Counted from the first letter of the stretch, positions 36,982 through 46,771 are shown. The stretch is 64,000 bases of DNA from Labilibaculum euxinicum (GCF_009795715.1 NZ_WTCR01000003.1:186001-250000), one strand, 5' to 3'. Made by a program: numbers and translations. Notes: a model not told the origin generated them from the sequence alone.

Positions 36982-37482
36982 ATGTCCTGTAAATTGATCC
37001 GTAAATCAAGATATATACTTCCGTTCGTTATTATACTTTTTTCATGTGTAAGTGAGCTTTGTGCTCAAAAAGAAGAGCGGTGGAAGCTTTCAGTCAATAA
37101 TGACCAAAAGCCACTCGAAATTTTAATGGAGATGGGAATGGAGGATATGGGAGTAACCTATCTGTTTGATATCACCAGAGATACTCTTAATCTGGCTTTT
37201 GTGGCCGAAGAATCGATCGATTGGGATTCACACGGAGTTAGTGTTTTTGCAATGCCAAAAAACAGGGAGGTTCTTAAAATTAAACTCGATAATGCCGATA
37301 TGGAGAATGTTCAGGTTGTTTTTTACAAGATGTGGAAAGCAATGCCTAAAAATTTTAAAAATGTAACTACAGTATTTGAACTTCACGAATACGGGCGTAC
37401 TAAAACGGGAAATGATATTAATAGTTTTATTATCAGGTTTAAAATGAAAAGACCCCGCCGAAGTAATTCTATGGAATTGTAA
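36982..37482 (+). CDS. Secreted hypothetical protein (166 aa)
   Basis: The N-terminus has a basic start, a hydrophobic core and an AQ cleavage context (FVIILFSCVSELCAQ-K), so the protein is exported. A Cys within the core could make it a lipoprotein, but the position is not ideal. The mature part of about 135 residues is a mix of strands and short helices with no motif I recognise; it ends with a basic tail (RFKMKRPRRSN). It follows the TPR/barrel genes but is separated from them by a terminator. Confidence 0.6.
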   Translation: MSCKLIRKSRYILPFVIILFSCVSELCAQKEERWKLSVNNDQKPLEILMEMGMEDMGVTYLFDITRDTLNLAFVAEESIDWDSHGVSVFAMPKNREVLKIKLDNADMENVQVVFYKMWKAMPKNFKNVTTVFELHEYGRTKTGNDINSFIIRFKMKRPRRSNSMEL

Positions 37483-37829
37483 ACATAAACGGACAGATAT
37501 CTCTTCTGATTGGTACTTTTAAAAACAGTTTGACAAAAACTATTAAAAAGCACGATTTTTCTAGATAAAACAGCCTGTAAACTCATCATTTTTACTATCT
37601 TTGTTTTACTTTTATTTTTAGGCTTTAGTAATGGATTAACATGCTGACAGTAAGTGTGTTTTGTCTTTCTCCTCACTACTGGTTTTTATCGGTTTAGTCA
37701 GAAAAAACTTTCCTGAGAATGAATTAATTTTTGTACAAAAAAAATATTAGAATATAAGATCATGATTTTGATCAATAATCATACGATTTATTGGTTAAAT
37801 TCTTTGATTGACAACTAAAGATCTGATAA
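37483..37829 (+). promoter_or_regulatory. gyrB upstream region with candidate promoter
   Basis: This 347-nt gap has no supported gene. TATCTTTG at 37596-37603 is a full match to the Bacteroidota -7 element TAnnTTTG on the gyrB strand. No clear TTTG lies 19-21 nt upstream of it, so the promoter call is moderate. The predicted transcript would have an AT-rich leader of about 220 nt. Confidence 0.4.
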
Positions 37830-39791
37830 ATGAGTGATTTAGAAAAGAAACCAAACGGGAATAATGAATATTCTGCTGATAGTATTCAGGTATTAGAAGG
37901 ATTGGAAGCGGTTCGTAAACGCCCTTCCATGTACATTGGTGATGTAAATATTAAAGGTTTGCACCATTTGGTGTATGAGGTTGTAGATAACTCGATTGAT
38001 GAGGCCTTGGGTGGATATTGTAAAAATATCGATGTGTTTATTAACGAGGACAATTCAGTTACCGTTAAGGATGATGGTCGTGGAATTCCTACTTCCCTGC
38101 ATGTGAAGGAAAACAAATCGGCACTTGAAGTAGTAATGACTGTTTTGCATGCCGGTGGTAAATTCGATAAGGATTCTTATAAGGTATCCGGAGGTTTGCA
38201 CGGGGTTGGTGTTTCTTGTGTTAATGCATTGTCAATACTTTTAACTGCGGAAATCCATCGTGACGGGAAAATATATCGTCAGGAATATTCTAAAGGGGTG
38301 CCATTGGCGCCGATAGAAACAATAGGTGAATCTGATTTGACAGGAACCTATATTACTTTCAAACCGGATGATTCAATTTTTCTTGTAACTGAATATAAAT
38401 ACGATATTTTAGCTGCACGTTTAAGAGAACTGGCATTTTTGAATAAAGAGATCCGTTTGAATCTTACAGATAAAAGAGATCTAAATGAGAATGGAGAACC
38501 TCGTTTCGAGACCTTTTATTCAAAAGAAGGATTAAAAGAATTTGTTGAATATCTTGACAGCACAAGAGAGCGGTTAATTGAGGAAACTATTCATGTTTCG
38601 ATAGACAAGAATGAAGTTCCTGTTGAAATAGCACTTCAATACAATTCTTCTTATTCTGAAAATATTCACTCTTATGTGAATAATATCAATACAATAGAGG
38701 GTGGAACTCACCTAACAGGTTTCCGTCGTGGATTAACCAGAACTTTAAAAGCATTTGCTGATAAGTCAGGAATGTTGTCAAAATTGAAATTTGATATTAG
38801 TGGTGATGATTTTCGGGAAGGTTTAACGGCTGTTGTTTCTGTGAAAGTTGCAGAGCCGCAGTTCGAAGGACAAACCAAAACAAAATTGGGAAACTCGGAA
38901 GTAAGTATTGCTGTTGATCAGGCCGTAAGCACAATGTTGGCTAATTATTTGGAGGAACATCCAAAAGATGCCAGAACTATTGTACAGAAGGTGATAATGG
39001 CGGCTACAGCTCGTCATGCCGCTAGAAAGGCCCGTGAATTAGTTCAGAGAAAAACAATTTTAGGTGGCTCCGGATTGCCTGGTAAATTATCCGACTGTTC
39101 AGATAAGGATCCTGTAAACTGTGAAGTATTCCTTGTCGAGGGAGATTCGGCGGGTGGAACAGCCAAGCAAGGCAGAGATCGTAAATTTCAAGCAATTCTT
39201 CCGTTAAAAGGTAAGATTTTGAATGTTGAGAAAGCCATGCAGCACAAGGTTTTCGAAAGTGAAGAAATCAAGAATATATTTACTGCCTTAGGGGTTACAA
39301 TTGGAACCGAAGAGGATAGTAAAGCTGCAAATGTTGAGAAAATTCGTTACCACAAGATTGTAATCATGTGTGATGCGGATGTTGATGGTAGTCACATCGC
39401 AACTCTTATTATGACTTTCTTTTTCAGATACATGAAATCATTAATCGAAAGTGGTTACCTATATATTGCAACACCTCCATTGTATTTGATTAAAAAAGGT
39501 AAGAATGAACAGTATTGTTGGAATGAAGATCAGCGTTTGCGCTTAATTGAAGAATGGGGTGGTGGAAAAGAATCTTCTTTGCACATTCAGCGTTACAAAG
39601 GTCTTGGAGAGATGAGTGCCGAACAATTGTGGTCGACAACCATGGATCCGGAAGTGAGAACATTACGCCAGATAACAATTGAAAATGCAGCTGAGGCTGA
39701 TCATGTGTTTTCTATGTTGATGGGTGATGAGGTTCCTCCAAGAAGAGAATTTATTGAGAAGAATGCAACTTATGCCAATATTGATGCATAA
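37830..39791 (+). CDS. gyrB: DNA gyrase subunit B
   Basis: GyrB supplies the ATPase and the TOPRIM metal site of DNA gyrase, which introduces negative supercoils. The 653-residue protein has the GHKL ATPase boxes (EVVDNSIDEA, DDGRGIPT, GGLHGVGVSCVNALS), the QTKTKLGN loop, and TOPRIM motifs EGDSAGGTAKQGRD and MCDADVDGSHI. The C-terminal QRYKGLGEM contacts GyrA. Length is normal for the phylum. It starts with ATG and has a strong terminator. Confidence 0.97.
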   Translation: MSDLEKKPNGNNEYSADSIQVLEGLEAVRKRPSMYIGDVNIKGLHHLVYEVVDNSIDEALGGYCKNIDVFINEDNSVTVKDDGRGIPTSLHVKENKSALEVVMTVLHAGGKFDKDSYKVSGGLHGVGVSCVNALSILLTAEIHRDGKIYRQEYSKGVPLAPIETIGESDLTGTYITFKPDDSIFLVTEYKYDILAARLRELAFLNKEIRLNLTDKRDLNENGEPRFETFYSKEGLKEFVEYLDSTRERLIEETIHVSIDKNEVPVEIALQYNSSYSENIHSYVNNINTIEGGTHLTGFRRGLTRTLKAFADKSGMLSKLKFDISGDDFREGLTAVVSVKVAEPQFEGQTKTKLGNSEVSIAVDQAVSTMLANYLEEHPKDARTIVQKVIMAATARHAARKARELVQRKTILGGSGLPGKLSDCSDKDPVNCEVFLVEGDSAGGTAKQGRDRKFQAILPLKGKILNVEKAMQHKVFESEEIKNIFTALGVTIGTEEDSKAANVEKIRYHKIVIMCDADVDGSHIATLIMTFFFRYMKSLIESGYLYIATPPLYLIKKGKNEQYCWNEDQRLRLIEEWGGGKESSLHIQRYKGLGEMSAEQLWSTTMDPEVRTLRQITIENAAEADHVFSMLMGDEVPPRREFIEKNATYANIDA

Positions 39792-39811
39792 ACAGTAAAA
39801 TACAATATGTT

Positions 39812-39845
39812 AAGCCCTTGAGTTTGTTTCTCAAGGGCTTTTTTA
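39812..39845 (+). terminator. Terminator of gyrB
   Basis: AAGCCCTTGAG (39812-39822) pairs perfectly with CTCAAGGGCTT (39830-39840) around a 7-nt loop and runs into T residues. Confidence 0.92.
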
Positions 39846-39932
39846 TTATCAAATCATCAATTTTGTGGTTTTTATTTGTTGTGTAAAACAAAATTAATAA
39901 TTTACCCCACGTAAATTTTAAATGTTGAAAAT

Positions 39933-40499
39933 ATGAATATTTGTGTGTTTTGTTCTTCCAGTAATTCTGTGGATGAAAAGTATTTTCTGGAAGCTAAAAA
40001 CCTTGGAACATCAATTGGTGAATCAGGATACAATTTGGTTTACGGGGGAACAAACGTGGGGCTTATGAATCAGGTTGCAGTTTCGGTTAAAGAGGCTGGA
40101 GGAAAGGTGATTGGCGTAGTGCCAAAGCTGATTAATGATTATGGAATATCGGCTGATTTTTTGGATGAATTAGTCATCACTCCTGACATGTCGGAACGGA
40201 AAAAAATTCTGCGTGAAAAATCAGATGCATTTGTAGCTTTGCCGGGAGGTTTTGGTACGCTCGAAGAGATTCTGGAAGTAATAACCCTGAAACAGTTGGG
40301 ATATCATAACTTGCCAATTGTGTTCATTAATACGGATGGGTTTTATGATTTTTTAAAAGCGCAATTTGAACTTTCTTATCAAGAGAATTTTGCAAAAGAG
40401 GATTACCGGGACTATTATTTATTTGTAAATAGTTATGATAGTGCTATAAATTACATTCAGAACTATAAAAAAGAACAGTTAAAGACAAAATGGGATTAG
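39933..40499 (+). CDS. LOG-family protein (cytokinin riboside 5'-monophosphate phosphoribohydrolase type)
   Basis: A 188-residue Rossmann-like protein with the signature PGGFGTLEEILE and YGGTNVGLM of the TIGR00730/LOG family, which hydrolyses the N-glycosidic bond of nucleoside 5'-monophosphates (AMP or cytokinin nucleotides). In bacteria the role is usually purine nucleotide salvage. It has its own ATG. Its stop codon overlaps the stop of the convergent histidine kinase gene within TTAG. Confidence 0.92.
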   Translation: MNICVFCSSSNSVDEKYFLEAKNLGTSIGESGYNLVYGGTNVGLMNQVAVSVKEAGGKVIGVVPKLINDYGISADFLDELVITPDMSERKKILREKSDAFVALPGGFGTLEEILEVITLKQLGYHNLPIVFINTDGFYDFLKAQFELSYQENFAKEDYRDYYLFVNSYDSAINYIQNYKKEQLKTKWD

Positions 40500-43312
40500 T
40501 TTTTTAGAAACTGCTTTTCAATAGAATCCAGTAATTTTGCTGTTTTAATTGGTTTTGAGAGATAGTCATCACATCCGGCCGCCATTACTTTTTGCTTGTA
40601 TTCTTTTTGAAAGTAAGCAGTTTGGCCAATAATCGGAATTTGTGAGTTGAATGATTTAATTTCTTTCGTTGCATCGTAACCGTTCATGATTGGCATTTGT
40701 ATGTCCATTAGTACAAGATCAACAGCGATTGATTGACATATTGTTACTGCTTCACTTCCATTTTTCGCCCAAAGTATTTCTGCCTTGGTTTTTACCAGAC
40801 TTGCTTTAAAGAAGGAGAAATTAATCTTCTCATCATCAACAATAAGAATGCTTTTGCCTTTCCAGTTGTAATTTTTTTTGTCACAAACTTCGGTTTTTTC
40901 AATCTGCAATTTCTCTCTGTTGTAGGGAAGAGTGACAAAAAAACATGTACCGATATTCTCTTTTGATTCAACTCTTATTTCTCCGCCAAGTATTTCAGCT
41001 AATCGTTTCGAAATGGTTAAGCCCAGACCTGTTCCGCTATACCGTCGGGTGTCCGATCCATCCATTTGTCTGAAGCTGTGAAAGATATTTTCCATTGATT
41101 TTTCAGCGATTCCAATGCCGGTATCTTTTACGAAGAATTCGATTTTGTTTTTTTCTTTAAGTTGATAGCCAAACTCTATAAACCCATTGTCGGTAAATTT
41201 GATTGCGTTTTCGATTAAGTTTGATAGTAATTGCTCTAACCGACCAGGATCAGTATAAATAATAGAGTCTTCATCGTTTAGAGTCTTTTGAATTTTAAGA
41301 ATAAGGTGGGATTTTTTATTCTTGTTTTTGTGAATGTAATACTTTTCATATAATTCGGTAAGTACTGTATTAACAGGAATTTCCAAAGAGGAAAGTTTTA
41401 TTTGTTTGCACTCTATTTTCGATAAATCAATTATGTTGTTAATGAGCTGCAGTAAATTAATACCACTTTGTTTTATCAGATCTCCGTATTCTTGCCGCTC
41501 GCTTTCATTAACTTCCTGAGCTGTAATAATTTCAGTAAATCCAAGAATGTGATTCATTGGAGTTCTTATTTCATGAGACATATTCGCAAGAAAGGCTGAT
41601 TTTAATTTGTCAGATTCCTCCGCTTTGTTTTTCGCTTCGGTTAAATGTTTTTCATATATTTTTCTCTCTGTAATATCCCTGTAAATACCGAAAATAGCAA
41701 TCTGCTCACCATCAACCTCAATTGGGTTTCCCATAATCGAAACGTCAATTAGTCTGCCGTCTTTGCATTTCCGGACAGTCTCAATTTCTACCAGCTGGCC
41801 TTTGGCTGTGATGTAATTTAAATTATTGGCTTCATCTTGTCTTGTTTCATCGGCAAGCAAGGTATCTATTACCACTCCTTTTAAATCTTCTTTGGTGTAA
41901 CCAAACAGATTTGTAAATTGTTTGTTGATTTTTATACCATTACTCTCGTTGTCAGTAATTGCTATCGCCTCCGGAGAATTTTCGAAAAGTTGTTCAAAGT
42001 ACGCGGTTTCAATATTAAGCTGGTGTTCAATCGATTTTCTTTTAAGAATCATTTCATTGGCATGCTCACCAAGAATTTTAAATTCCTTAAAATGTAGTTT
42101 AGATATGTCAATTATGTGTGAATTACTCGCAGCGTTTTTGTAAAATTGAGTTAAAATTTCTAATCCCGACTTGCTGATTTTTACCATAAATCGGGTGAAT
42201 GTAATTATAATGAAAATTGTTAATAAAAAGATTAAACCTGCTTTTATAAAATACCCATTTACAAGAGCTTTTAGTTCATTTCTCTTATTCTGAATTGATT
42301 CTGTGAGTTGGCTGATATGAACACCGCTCCCTATTACCCACTGCCAGTCTTTGTAGGTTTTTGCATACATCAATTTTGCGATAGATTCTTGACTGCCCTT
42401 TTTGTATGGATCCGCATACCTAACGAATCCACCATCTTTATCTGTTCCTCTTGTAATCAGCTCCTGAACTATCTTTTTGCCATCTTTGTCTTTTTTATTC
42501 CAAAGATTTTGACCAATAAGATCCTTTTGTGTATGTGCTAAACACGTTCCGTTAAAATTAAATACTACAATTGAGAAGCTTTCATCAAATCGCATGTCTG
42601 TAATTTTATCCAGAATTTTATCTTGAATTTTTAATTCGTAGTTTTCCACATATTGAGTACATCCGATATACCAATTATATGGTTTGAATATTTTAACAAA
42701 GGATATTTTAGGATCGATTTTTTGCCCTTCTTCCTTTTGCCATGAATAGTTTGAATAACCTTCGCCATTATTTTGTGCAATTTTTATTTCATTTTTGATA
42801 ATCGGAATACTAAAAACATCTTTAAGTGATAGTTTGTTTTGTCCTTCCCATTCCGGGTTTTCTGAATTCATTTGCACAACACCAGCCAAGCTGTTTATAT
42901 AGAAAAAACCGCTTCCATCATTAAAACGAACAGAGCGTAACGCATCTGTTATGAGTTTTTTTATCTGCTCTTCCGTAAGATCATTTTTACAGCTGTTGTA
43001 TATGTTTGCTGCAATGGAATGCGCTTCGTAAACTCTGCTGCTGATGTCTTTTTTTAGTGTGTTTCTTGTTTGCTCTCTCTCGTTTTCAATATAATTTATA
43101 AGAGTTTGAGTTTCGTGTTGAAGGGTTTTTTCTTGTATCTTAAAAAAGTCGTCCTGTATTTGTTTAGACTCTTGCTTAAATTTTTGCCTTGCCTGCTGTA
43201 CCCAAAAAATCCCAAGAATGGAAATTAGGAGAAAGGAAGTGGCGAGAAGTGAAACCAAAAATACTTTAGAAATGCTTTTGTCTTCAATAATTTTAGCAAG
43301 AAAGAATTTCAT
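40496..43312 (-). CDS. Hybrid sensor histidine kinase with cache and PAS domains and a receiver
   Basis: A 938-residue membrane sensor. Two membrane segments (about 17-38 and 350-372) flank a periplasmic cache domain (SGFFYINSLAGVVQMN, WYIGCTQYVENYE). A PAS/PAC pair follows at about 435-550, then a HisKA dimerisation helix with phospho-acceptor His580 in MSHEIRTPMNHILGF. HATPase boxes (NLIENAIKFTDNG, FFVKDTGIGI, GTGLGLTISKRL) come next, and a C-terminal receiver has Asp870 in LVLMDIQMPIMNGYDA. No DNA-binding output domain is fused, and no partner regulator lies nearby. The ligand is unknown. Confidence 0.94.
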   Translation of the reverse strand: MKFFLAKIIEDKSISKVFLVSLLATSFLLISILGIFWVQQARQKFKQESKQIQDDFFKIQEKTLQHETQTLINYIENEREQTRNTLKKDISSRVYEAHSIAANIYNSCKNDLTEEQIKKLITDALRSVRFNDGSGFFYINSLAGVVQMNSENPEWEGQNKLSLKDVFSIPIIKNEIKIAQNNGEGYSNYSWQKEEGQKIDPKISFVKIFKPYNWYIGCTQYVENYELKIQDKILDKITDMRFDESFSIVVFNFNGTCLAHTQKDLIGQNLWNKKDKDGKKIVQELITRGTDKDGGFVRYADPYKKGSQESIAKLMYAKTYKDWQWVIGSGVHISQLTESIQNKRNELKALVNGYFIKAGLIFLLTIFIIITFTRFMVKISKSGLEILTQFYKNAASNSHIIDISKLHFKEFKILGEHANEMILKRKSIEHQLNIETAYFEQLFENSPEAIAITDNESNGIKINKQFTNLFGYTKEDLKGVVIDTLLADETRQDEANNLNYITAKGQLVEIETVRKCKDGRLIDVSIMGNPIEVDGEQIAIFGIYRDITERKIYEKHLTEAKNKAEESDKLKSAFLANMSHEIRTPMNHILGFTEIITAQEVNESERQEYGDLIKQSGINLLQLINNIIDLSKIECKQIKLSSLEIPVNTVLTELYEKYYIHKNKNKKSHLILKIQKTLNDEDSIIYTDPGRLEQLLSNLIENAIKFTDNGFIEFGYQLKEKNKIEFFVKDTGIGIAEKSMENIFHSFRQMDGSDTRRYSGTGLGLTISKRLAEILGGEIRVESKENIGTCFFVTLPYNREKLQIEKTEVCDKKNYNWKGKSILIVDDEKINFSFFKASLVKTKAEILWAKNGSEAVTICQSIAVDLVLMDIQMPIMNGYDATKEIKSFNSQIPIIGQTAYFQKEYKQKVMAAGCDDYLSKPIKTAKLLDSIEKQFLKN

Positions 43313-43338
43313 ATTAAGGTGGAAGTAGAATTCAATTA

Positions 43339-44124
43339 TTATGTTGTGAGAGTACCATTAAAAACATGTGTTGCCGGTCCTGTCAGCCAAATATCTTCAA
43401 TTTGTTTGTTACTTATTTTTCTGAAATGAACCTCAAGAAAACCACCTTTTGTCTTGATTATAAATTTGTTACTGCCCGTTTTAAAACCGGCACTTATAGC
43501 CGATGCAACAACTCCTGTTCCACATGAATAGGTTTCATCTTCAACACCTCTTTCGTAAGTGCTGACAGTAATATTTTGACCTTGAAATGATACAAAATTC
43601 ACATTTGTCCCTTTTTCGGCGAACCTATTGTTGTAGCGTATTTTCTTTCCTTCAGCAAAAGTGTCGAAATTTTCATGATTGGATATGAATCTTACAAAAT
43701 GAGGCGATCCGGTATTTAAAAAATAAAAATCGTCACCCATTTCAATATCTAAAACATCAATCATCTTTAGACTAACCTGAATACCATCTTCAGTATTCGT
43801 AATTTTTGCTTCATGTTCTCCATCCACAGCTATGAATTTTGTTTTTTCTGAGACAAGTCCTAAATGATAAGCAAAAGCAACAATACAACGACCACCATTT
43901 CCGCACATACTGCCTTCTTTTCCGTCCGAGTTGTAGTATCTCATTCGAAAGTCGAATCCGTCTGCATTTTCAAGTAACATTAATCCATCACCACCAATTC
44001 CAAATCTTCTGTCGCAAAGTTTTTCGATTAATGAGAAGTCATCTGGAGCAATCCTACCGTTTCTATTGTCAATTAAAACAAAATCATTTCCAGTTCCCTG
44101 ATATTTTGAAAATTCAACTTTCAT
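43339..44124 (-). CDS. dapF: Diaminopimelate epimerase
   Basis: DapF converts LL- to meso-diaminopimelate for lysine and peptidoglycan synthesis using two active-site cysteines acting as acid and base. Both are present: the first in GSMCGNGGRC and the second in ETYSCGTGVVAS. The N-terminal FSKYQGTGNDFVLIDNR and FGIGGDG motifs complete the family pattern. 261 residues is normal. It starts 27 nt before the kinase gene on the same strand, so the two may be co-transcribed, though no functional link is evident. Confidence 0.96.
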   Translation of the reverse strand: MKVEFSKYQGTGNDFVLIDNRNGRIAPDDFSLIEKLCDRRFGIGGDGLMLLENADGFDFRMRYYNSDGKEGSMCGNGGRCIVAFAYHLGLVSEKTKFIAVDGEHEAKITNTEDGIQVSLKMIDVLDIEMGDDFYFLNTGSPHFVRFISNHENFDTFAEGKKIRYNNRFAEKGTNVNFVSFQGQNITVSTYERGVEDETYSCGTGVVASAISAGFKTGSNKFIIKTKGGFLEVHFRKISNKQIEDIWLTGPATHVFNGTLTT

Positions 44125-44311
44125 TTTTAAATCTTGTTAAGAAGTGTTAAATACCAATAAATTATAAACACTTGTTAAGTTTATATCGTTAAAATTGTTG
44201 TATAAATGTAGGAATCTTATTGGTATCAGTTATTTCGTCACTCAAGAAAATCAAAATTATTTGATCCATGAAATTATTTGATTTTTATTTTAGATAGAGA
44301 AAGCAACATTC

Positions 44312-44362
44312 TGCCTTTTTTTAGGCATAGTAAGAAAAACATCCTGTTTGATTTCAAACAGG
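44312..44362 (+). promoter_or_regulatory. Two palindromes in the leader of the Deg-type protease gene
   Basis: TGCCT(T)6AGGCA (44312-44327) and the perfect CCTGTTTGA-TT-TCAAACAGG (44343-44362) lie 71 and 36 nt before the ATG. The second is a 9-bp inverted repeat with a 2-nt centre, better suited to a dimeric regulator than to an RNA hairpin. They may mediate envelope-stress control of the protease. Confidence 0.45.
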
Positions 44363-44397
44363 CATCATATAATTATTAATTAATAAAGTTTTTTCAG

Positions 44398-45843
44398 ATG
44401 AAATTGAAATTATTTTTGGGAAAATTAGCAATTGCCATTTTAGGTGGAACAATTGCCGTTTTATTATTTGTGTTATTTACTGATAAAAAAGAAAGAATTA
44501 TTACTGTTCCTGAAGTGCGAACGACACAACTTACAAACCATACTGTTGGTGTGCCTCAGGTTGATTTAACATACGCTGCAGAAATGTCTGTGAAATCGGT
44601 TGTTCATGTAAAAACACTTTATTCAAATGAGGAATACCAATCCAATCCCTTTTATGATTTTTTATTTGGAGAGAGAGGTAGAAGTCAGCAACCAAGAGCT
44701 AGTATAGGATCTGGTTCCGGAGTAATTATTTCTGATGATGGATATATTGTAACGAATAATCATGTTGTGCAAGGATCGAATTTAATAAATATTGTACTCT
44801 ACGATAAAAGAGAATATGAAGGAAAATTAGTTGGTTTTGACCCTTATACAGATTTGGCTTTAATTAAAATAGATGAAAAAGATCTTCCGAAAATGGATTT
44901 TGGAAATTCAGATGATCTAAAACTTGGAGAGTGGGTTCTTGCAGTAGGCAATCCATTTAATCTGACATCTACAGTAACGGCTGGTATTATTAGTGCAAAG
45001 GCAAGAAATCTTGGTTTAAATGGAAATAGAATGAGTATTGAGTCATTTTTGCAGACCGATGCTGCCGTTAACCCAGGTAACAGTGGTGGGGCTTTGGTTG
45101 ATACTAAAGGGAGGCTAATTGGAATTAATACTGCAATAGAATCCAGAACAGGTTCATATTCGGGTTATTCTTTTGCCATTCCGGTTACTATCGTTGAAAA
45201 AGTAATTGGCGATTTGAAAAAATACGGAGAGGTTCAAAGAGCATTTATTGGAGTGTCTATTCGAACAGTTGACGCTAATTTAGCTGATGAATTTAAAATT
45301 GATAAAATTGAAGGAGTATATGTTGCGGGTATAAATGAAGATGGTGCTGCCGAGAATGCCGGAATAAAAAAAGGAGATATTATATTGAATATAGAAGGGA
45401 AAGTTGTAAATTCTAGTGCTGAGCTTCAAGAGCAGATTAGTAAGTTCCACCCAGGTGACAAAATTAAGGTTTTAATAAAAAGAAATGAGGAAAGGAAACA
45501 AATTGAGGTAGTCTTACGTAATAGACTAGGAAATACCAACGTAATTAAATCTAAAGATCTGGCTTTTCTTGGAGCTGAATTTGAACCTATATCAACACAG
45601 GAGAAGTATCGTCTTCAAATAAACAGAGGAGTGAGGGTAAAGAATCTGCGAGATGGGAAGTTTAAGGACGAGAAGATTAAGGAGGGGTTTATTATTTATA
45701 AAATTAACGAAACACCAATCTTCAAGGTAGATGATATTAAAGATGCGCTTCAGGATGTAAAAGATGGAGGTGTATTTATCTCTGGAATTTATCCGGATGG
45801 AAGCGTTAAGTATTACGCGTTTTCTCTAAATGATAAAGATTAG
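44398..45843 (+). CDS. degQ: Do/HtrA-type periplasmic serine protease (Deg family)
   Basis: A 481-residue periplasmic protease-chaperone for damaged envelope proteins. One N-terminal hydrophobic segment (AIAILGGTIAVLLFVLF) exports or anchors it. The trypsin-like triad is His122 (VTNNHVV), Asp152 (YTDLALIKI) and Ser229 (NPGNSGGALVD). A first PDZ domain spans about 285-380 and a second, more divergent one ends the protein. It faces dapF with two palindromes in the leader. DegP and DegQ cannot be separated by sequence here. Confidence 0.94.
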   Translation: MKLKLFLGKLAIAILGGTIAVLLFVLFTDKKERIITVPEVRTTQLTNHTVGVPQVDLTYAAEMSVKSVVHVKTLYSNEEYQSNPFYDFLFGERGRSQQPRASIGSGSGVIISDDGYIVTNNHVVQGSNLINIVLYDKREYEGKLVGFDPYTDLALIKIDEKDLPKMDFGNSDDLKLGEWVLAVGNPFNLTSTVTAGIISAKARNLGLNGNRMSIESFLQTDAAVNPGNSGGALVDTKGRLIGINTAIESRTGSYSGYSFAIPVTIVEKVIGDLKKYGEVQRAFIGVSIRTVDANLADEFKIDKIEGVYVAGINEDGAAENAGIKKGDIILNIEGKVVNSSAELQEQISKFHPGDKIKVLIKRNEERKQIEVVLRNRLGNTNVIKSKDLAFLGAEFEPISTQEKYRLQINRGVRVKNLRDGKFKDEKIKEGFIIYKINETPIFKVDDIKDALQDVKDGGVFISGIYPDGSVKYYAFSLNDKD

Positions 45844-45891
45844 GAAATTAAATGGGAAAATAATAATAATTCGAATAAAAGAGCAATTAAT

Positions 45892-45923
45892 TTTGACTTT
45901 AAGTATTTAAAAGTCTAATTTTG
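45892..45923 (+). promoter_or_regulatory. Promoter of rpoD
   Basis: TTTG (45892-45895), exactly 20 nt, then TAATTTTG (45916-45923): a perfect Bacteroidota housekeeping promoter ending 25 nt before the rpoD ATG. Confidence 0.75.
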
Positions 45924-45948
45924 CAAAATATTTCGATGAAAAGGGACT

Positions 45949-46771
45949 ATGAGACAATTAAAGATAACCAAATCAATTACCAATCGTGAAAGTGCTTCTT
46001 TGGATAAGTATTTACAGGAAATTGGTAAAGAAGATCTTATTACGGTAGAGGAAGAAGTTGAATTGGCGCAGCGAATAAAAAAAGGCGACCAACGAGCTTT
46101 AGAGAAATTAACAAGAGCTAACCTACGTTTTGTTGTTTCGGTTGCGAAACAATATCAAAATCAAGGGTTAAGCCTACCGGATCTTATTAACGAGGGTAAT
46201 TTAGGTTTGATTAAGGCAGCTGAAAAGTTTGATGAGACACGAGGATTTAATTCTGCAGGCTTTAGCTGAGCAATCAAGAATTGTTCGTTTGCCATTGAAT
46301 CAGGTTGGTTCTTTGAATAAAATTAACAAAGCTTTTTCTAAATTTGAACAAGAGCACGAGAGAAAGCCATCTCCTGAGGAGTTAGCTGAATCTTTAGAGT
46401 TGCCTGCTGATAAAGTAGCAGATACACTTCGTGTTTCCGGTCGTCACATTTCTGTTGATGCTCCGTTTGTTGACGGGGAAGACAACAGTTTGTTGGATGT
46501 ATTGGTGAATGATGATTCTCCGATAGCCGACAGAAATCTTTTGAATGAATCTCTTACTAAAGAAATTGATCGTGCACTAGCTACTCTTACTGAAAGAGAG
46601 AGTGACATTATCAAACTTTTCTTCGGTATTGGTATTCAGGAAATGACTTTGGAAGAAATTGGTGAAAAATTTGGCTTGACACGTGAGCGTGTTCGTCAGA
46701 TTAAAGAAAAAGCGATTCGTCGTTTACGTCATACTTCCAGAAGTAAATTACTGAAAACTTATTTGGGATAA
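45949..46771 (+). pseudogene. rpoD: Primary sigma factor RpoD, frame broken by a 38-nt deletion
   Basis: This is the group 1 sigma70 of Bacteroidota (normally about 287 aa), which directs RNA polymerase to housekeeping promoters. Codons 1-100 (to DETRGF) and, in another frame from 46250, 173 codons ([21 protein letters not shown]... to the stop) match the two parts of the protein. Between them the near-invariant KFISYAVWWIRQS of regions 2.3-2.4 is missing. 39 nt should separate the blocks and only 1 nt is present, so the net loss is 38 nt and a frameshift. As written, translation stops at 46269. The -35-binding region 4 ([28 protein letters not shown]) is intact downstream. Assembly error is the leading explanation because the gene should be essential. 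Confidence 0.9.

Noticed and set aside
46229-46771. The downstream part of rpoD as an independent 180-residue gene
   Set aside because: Its first seven residues are out-of-frame rpoD sequence; the rest is exactly the C-terminal part of RpoD, so it is one broken gene.
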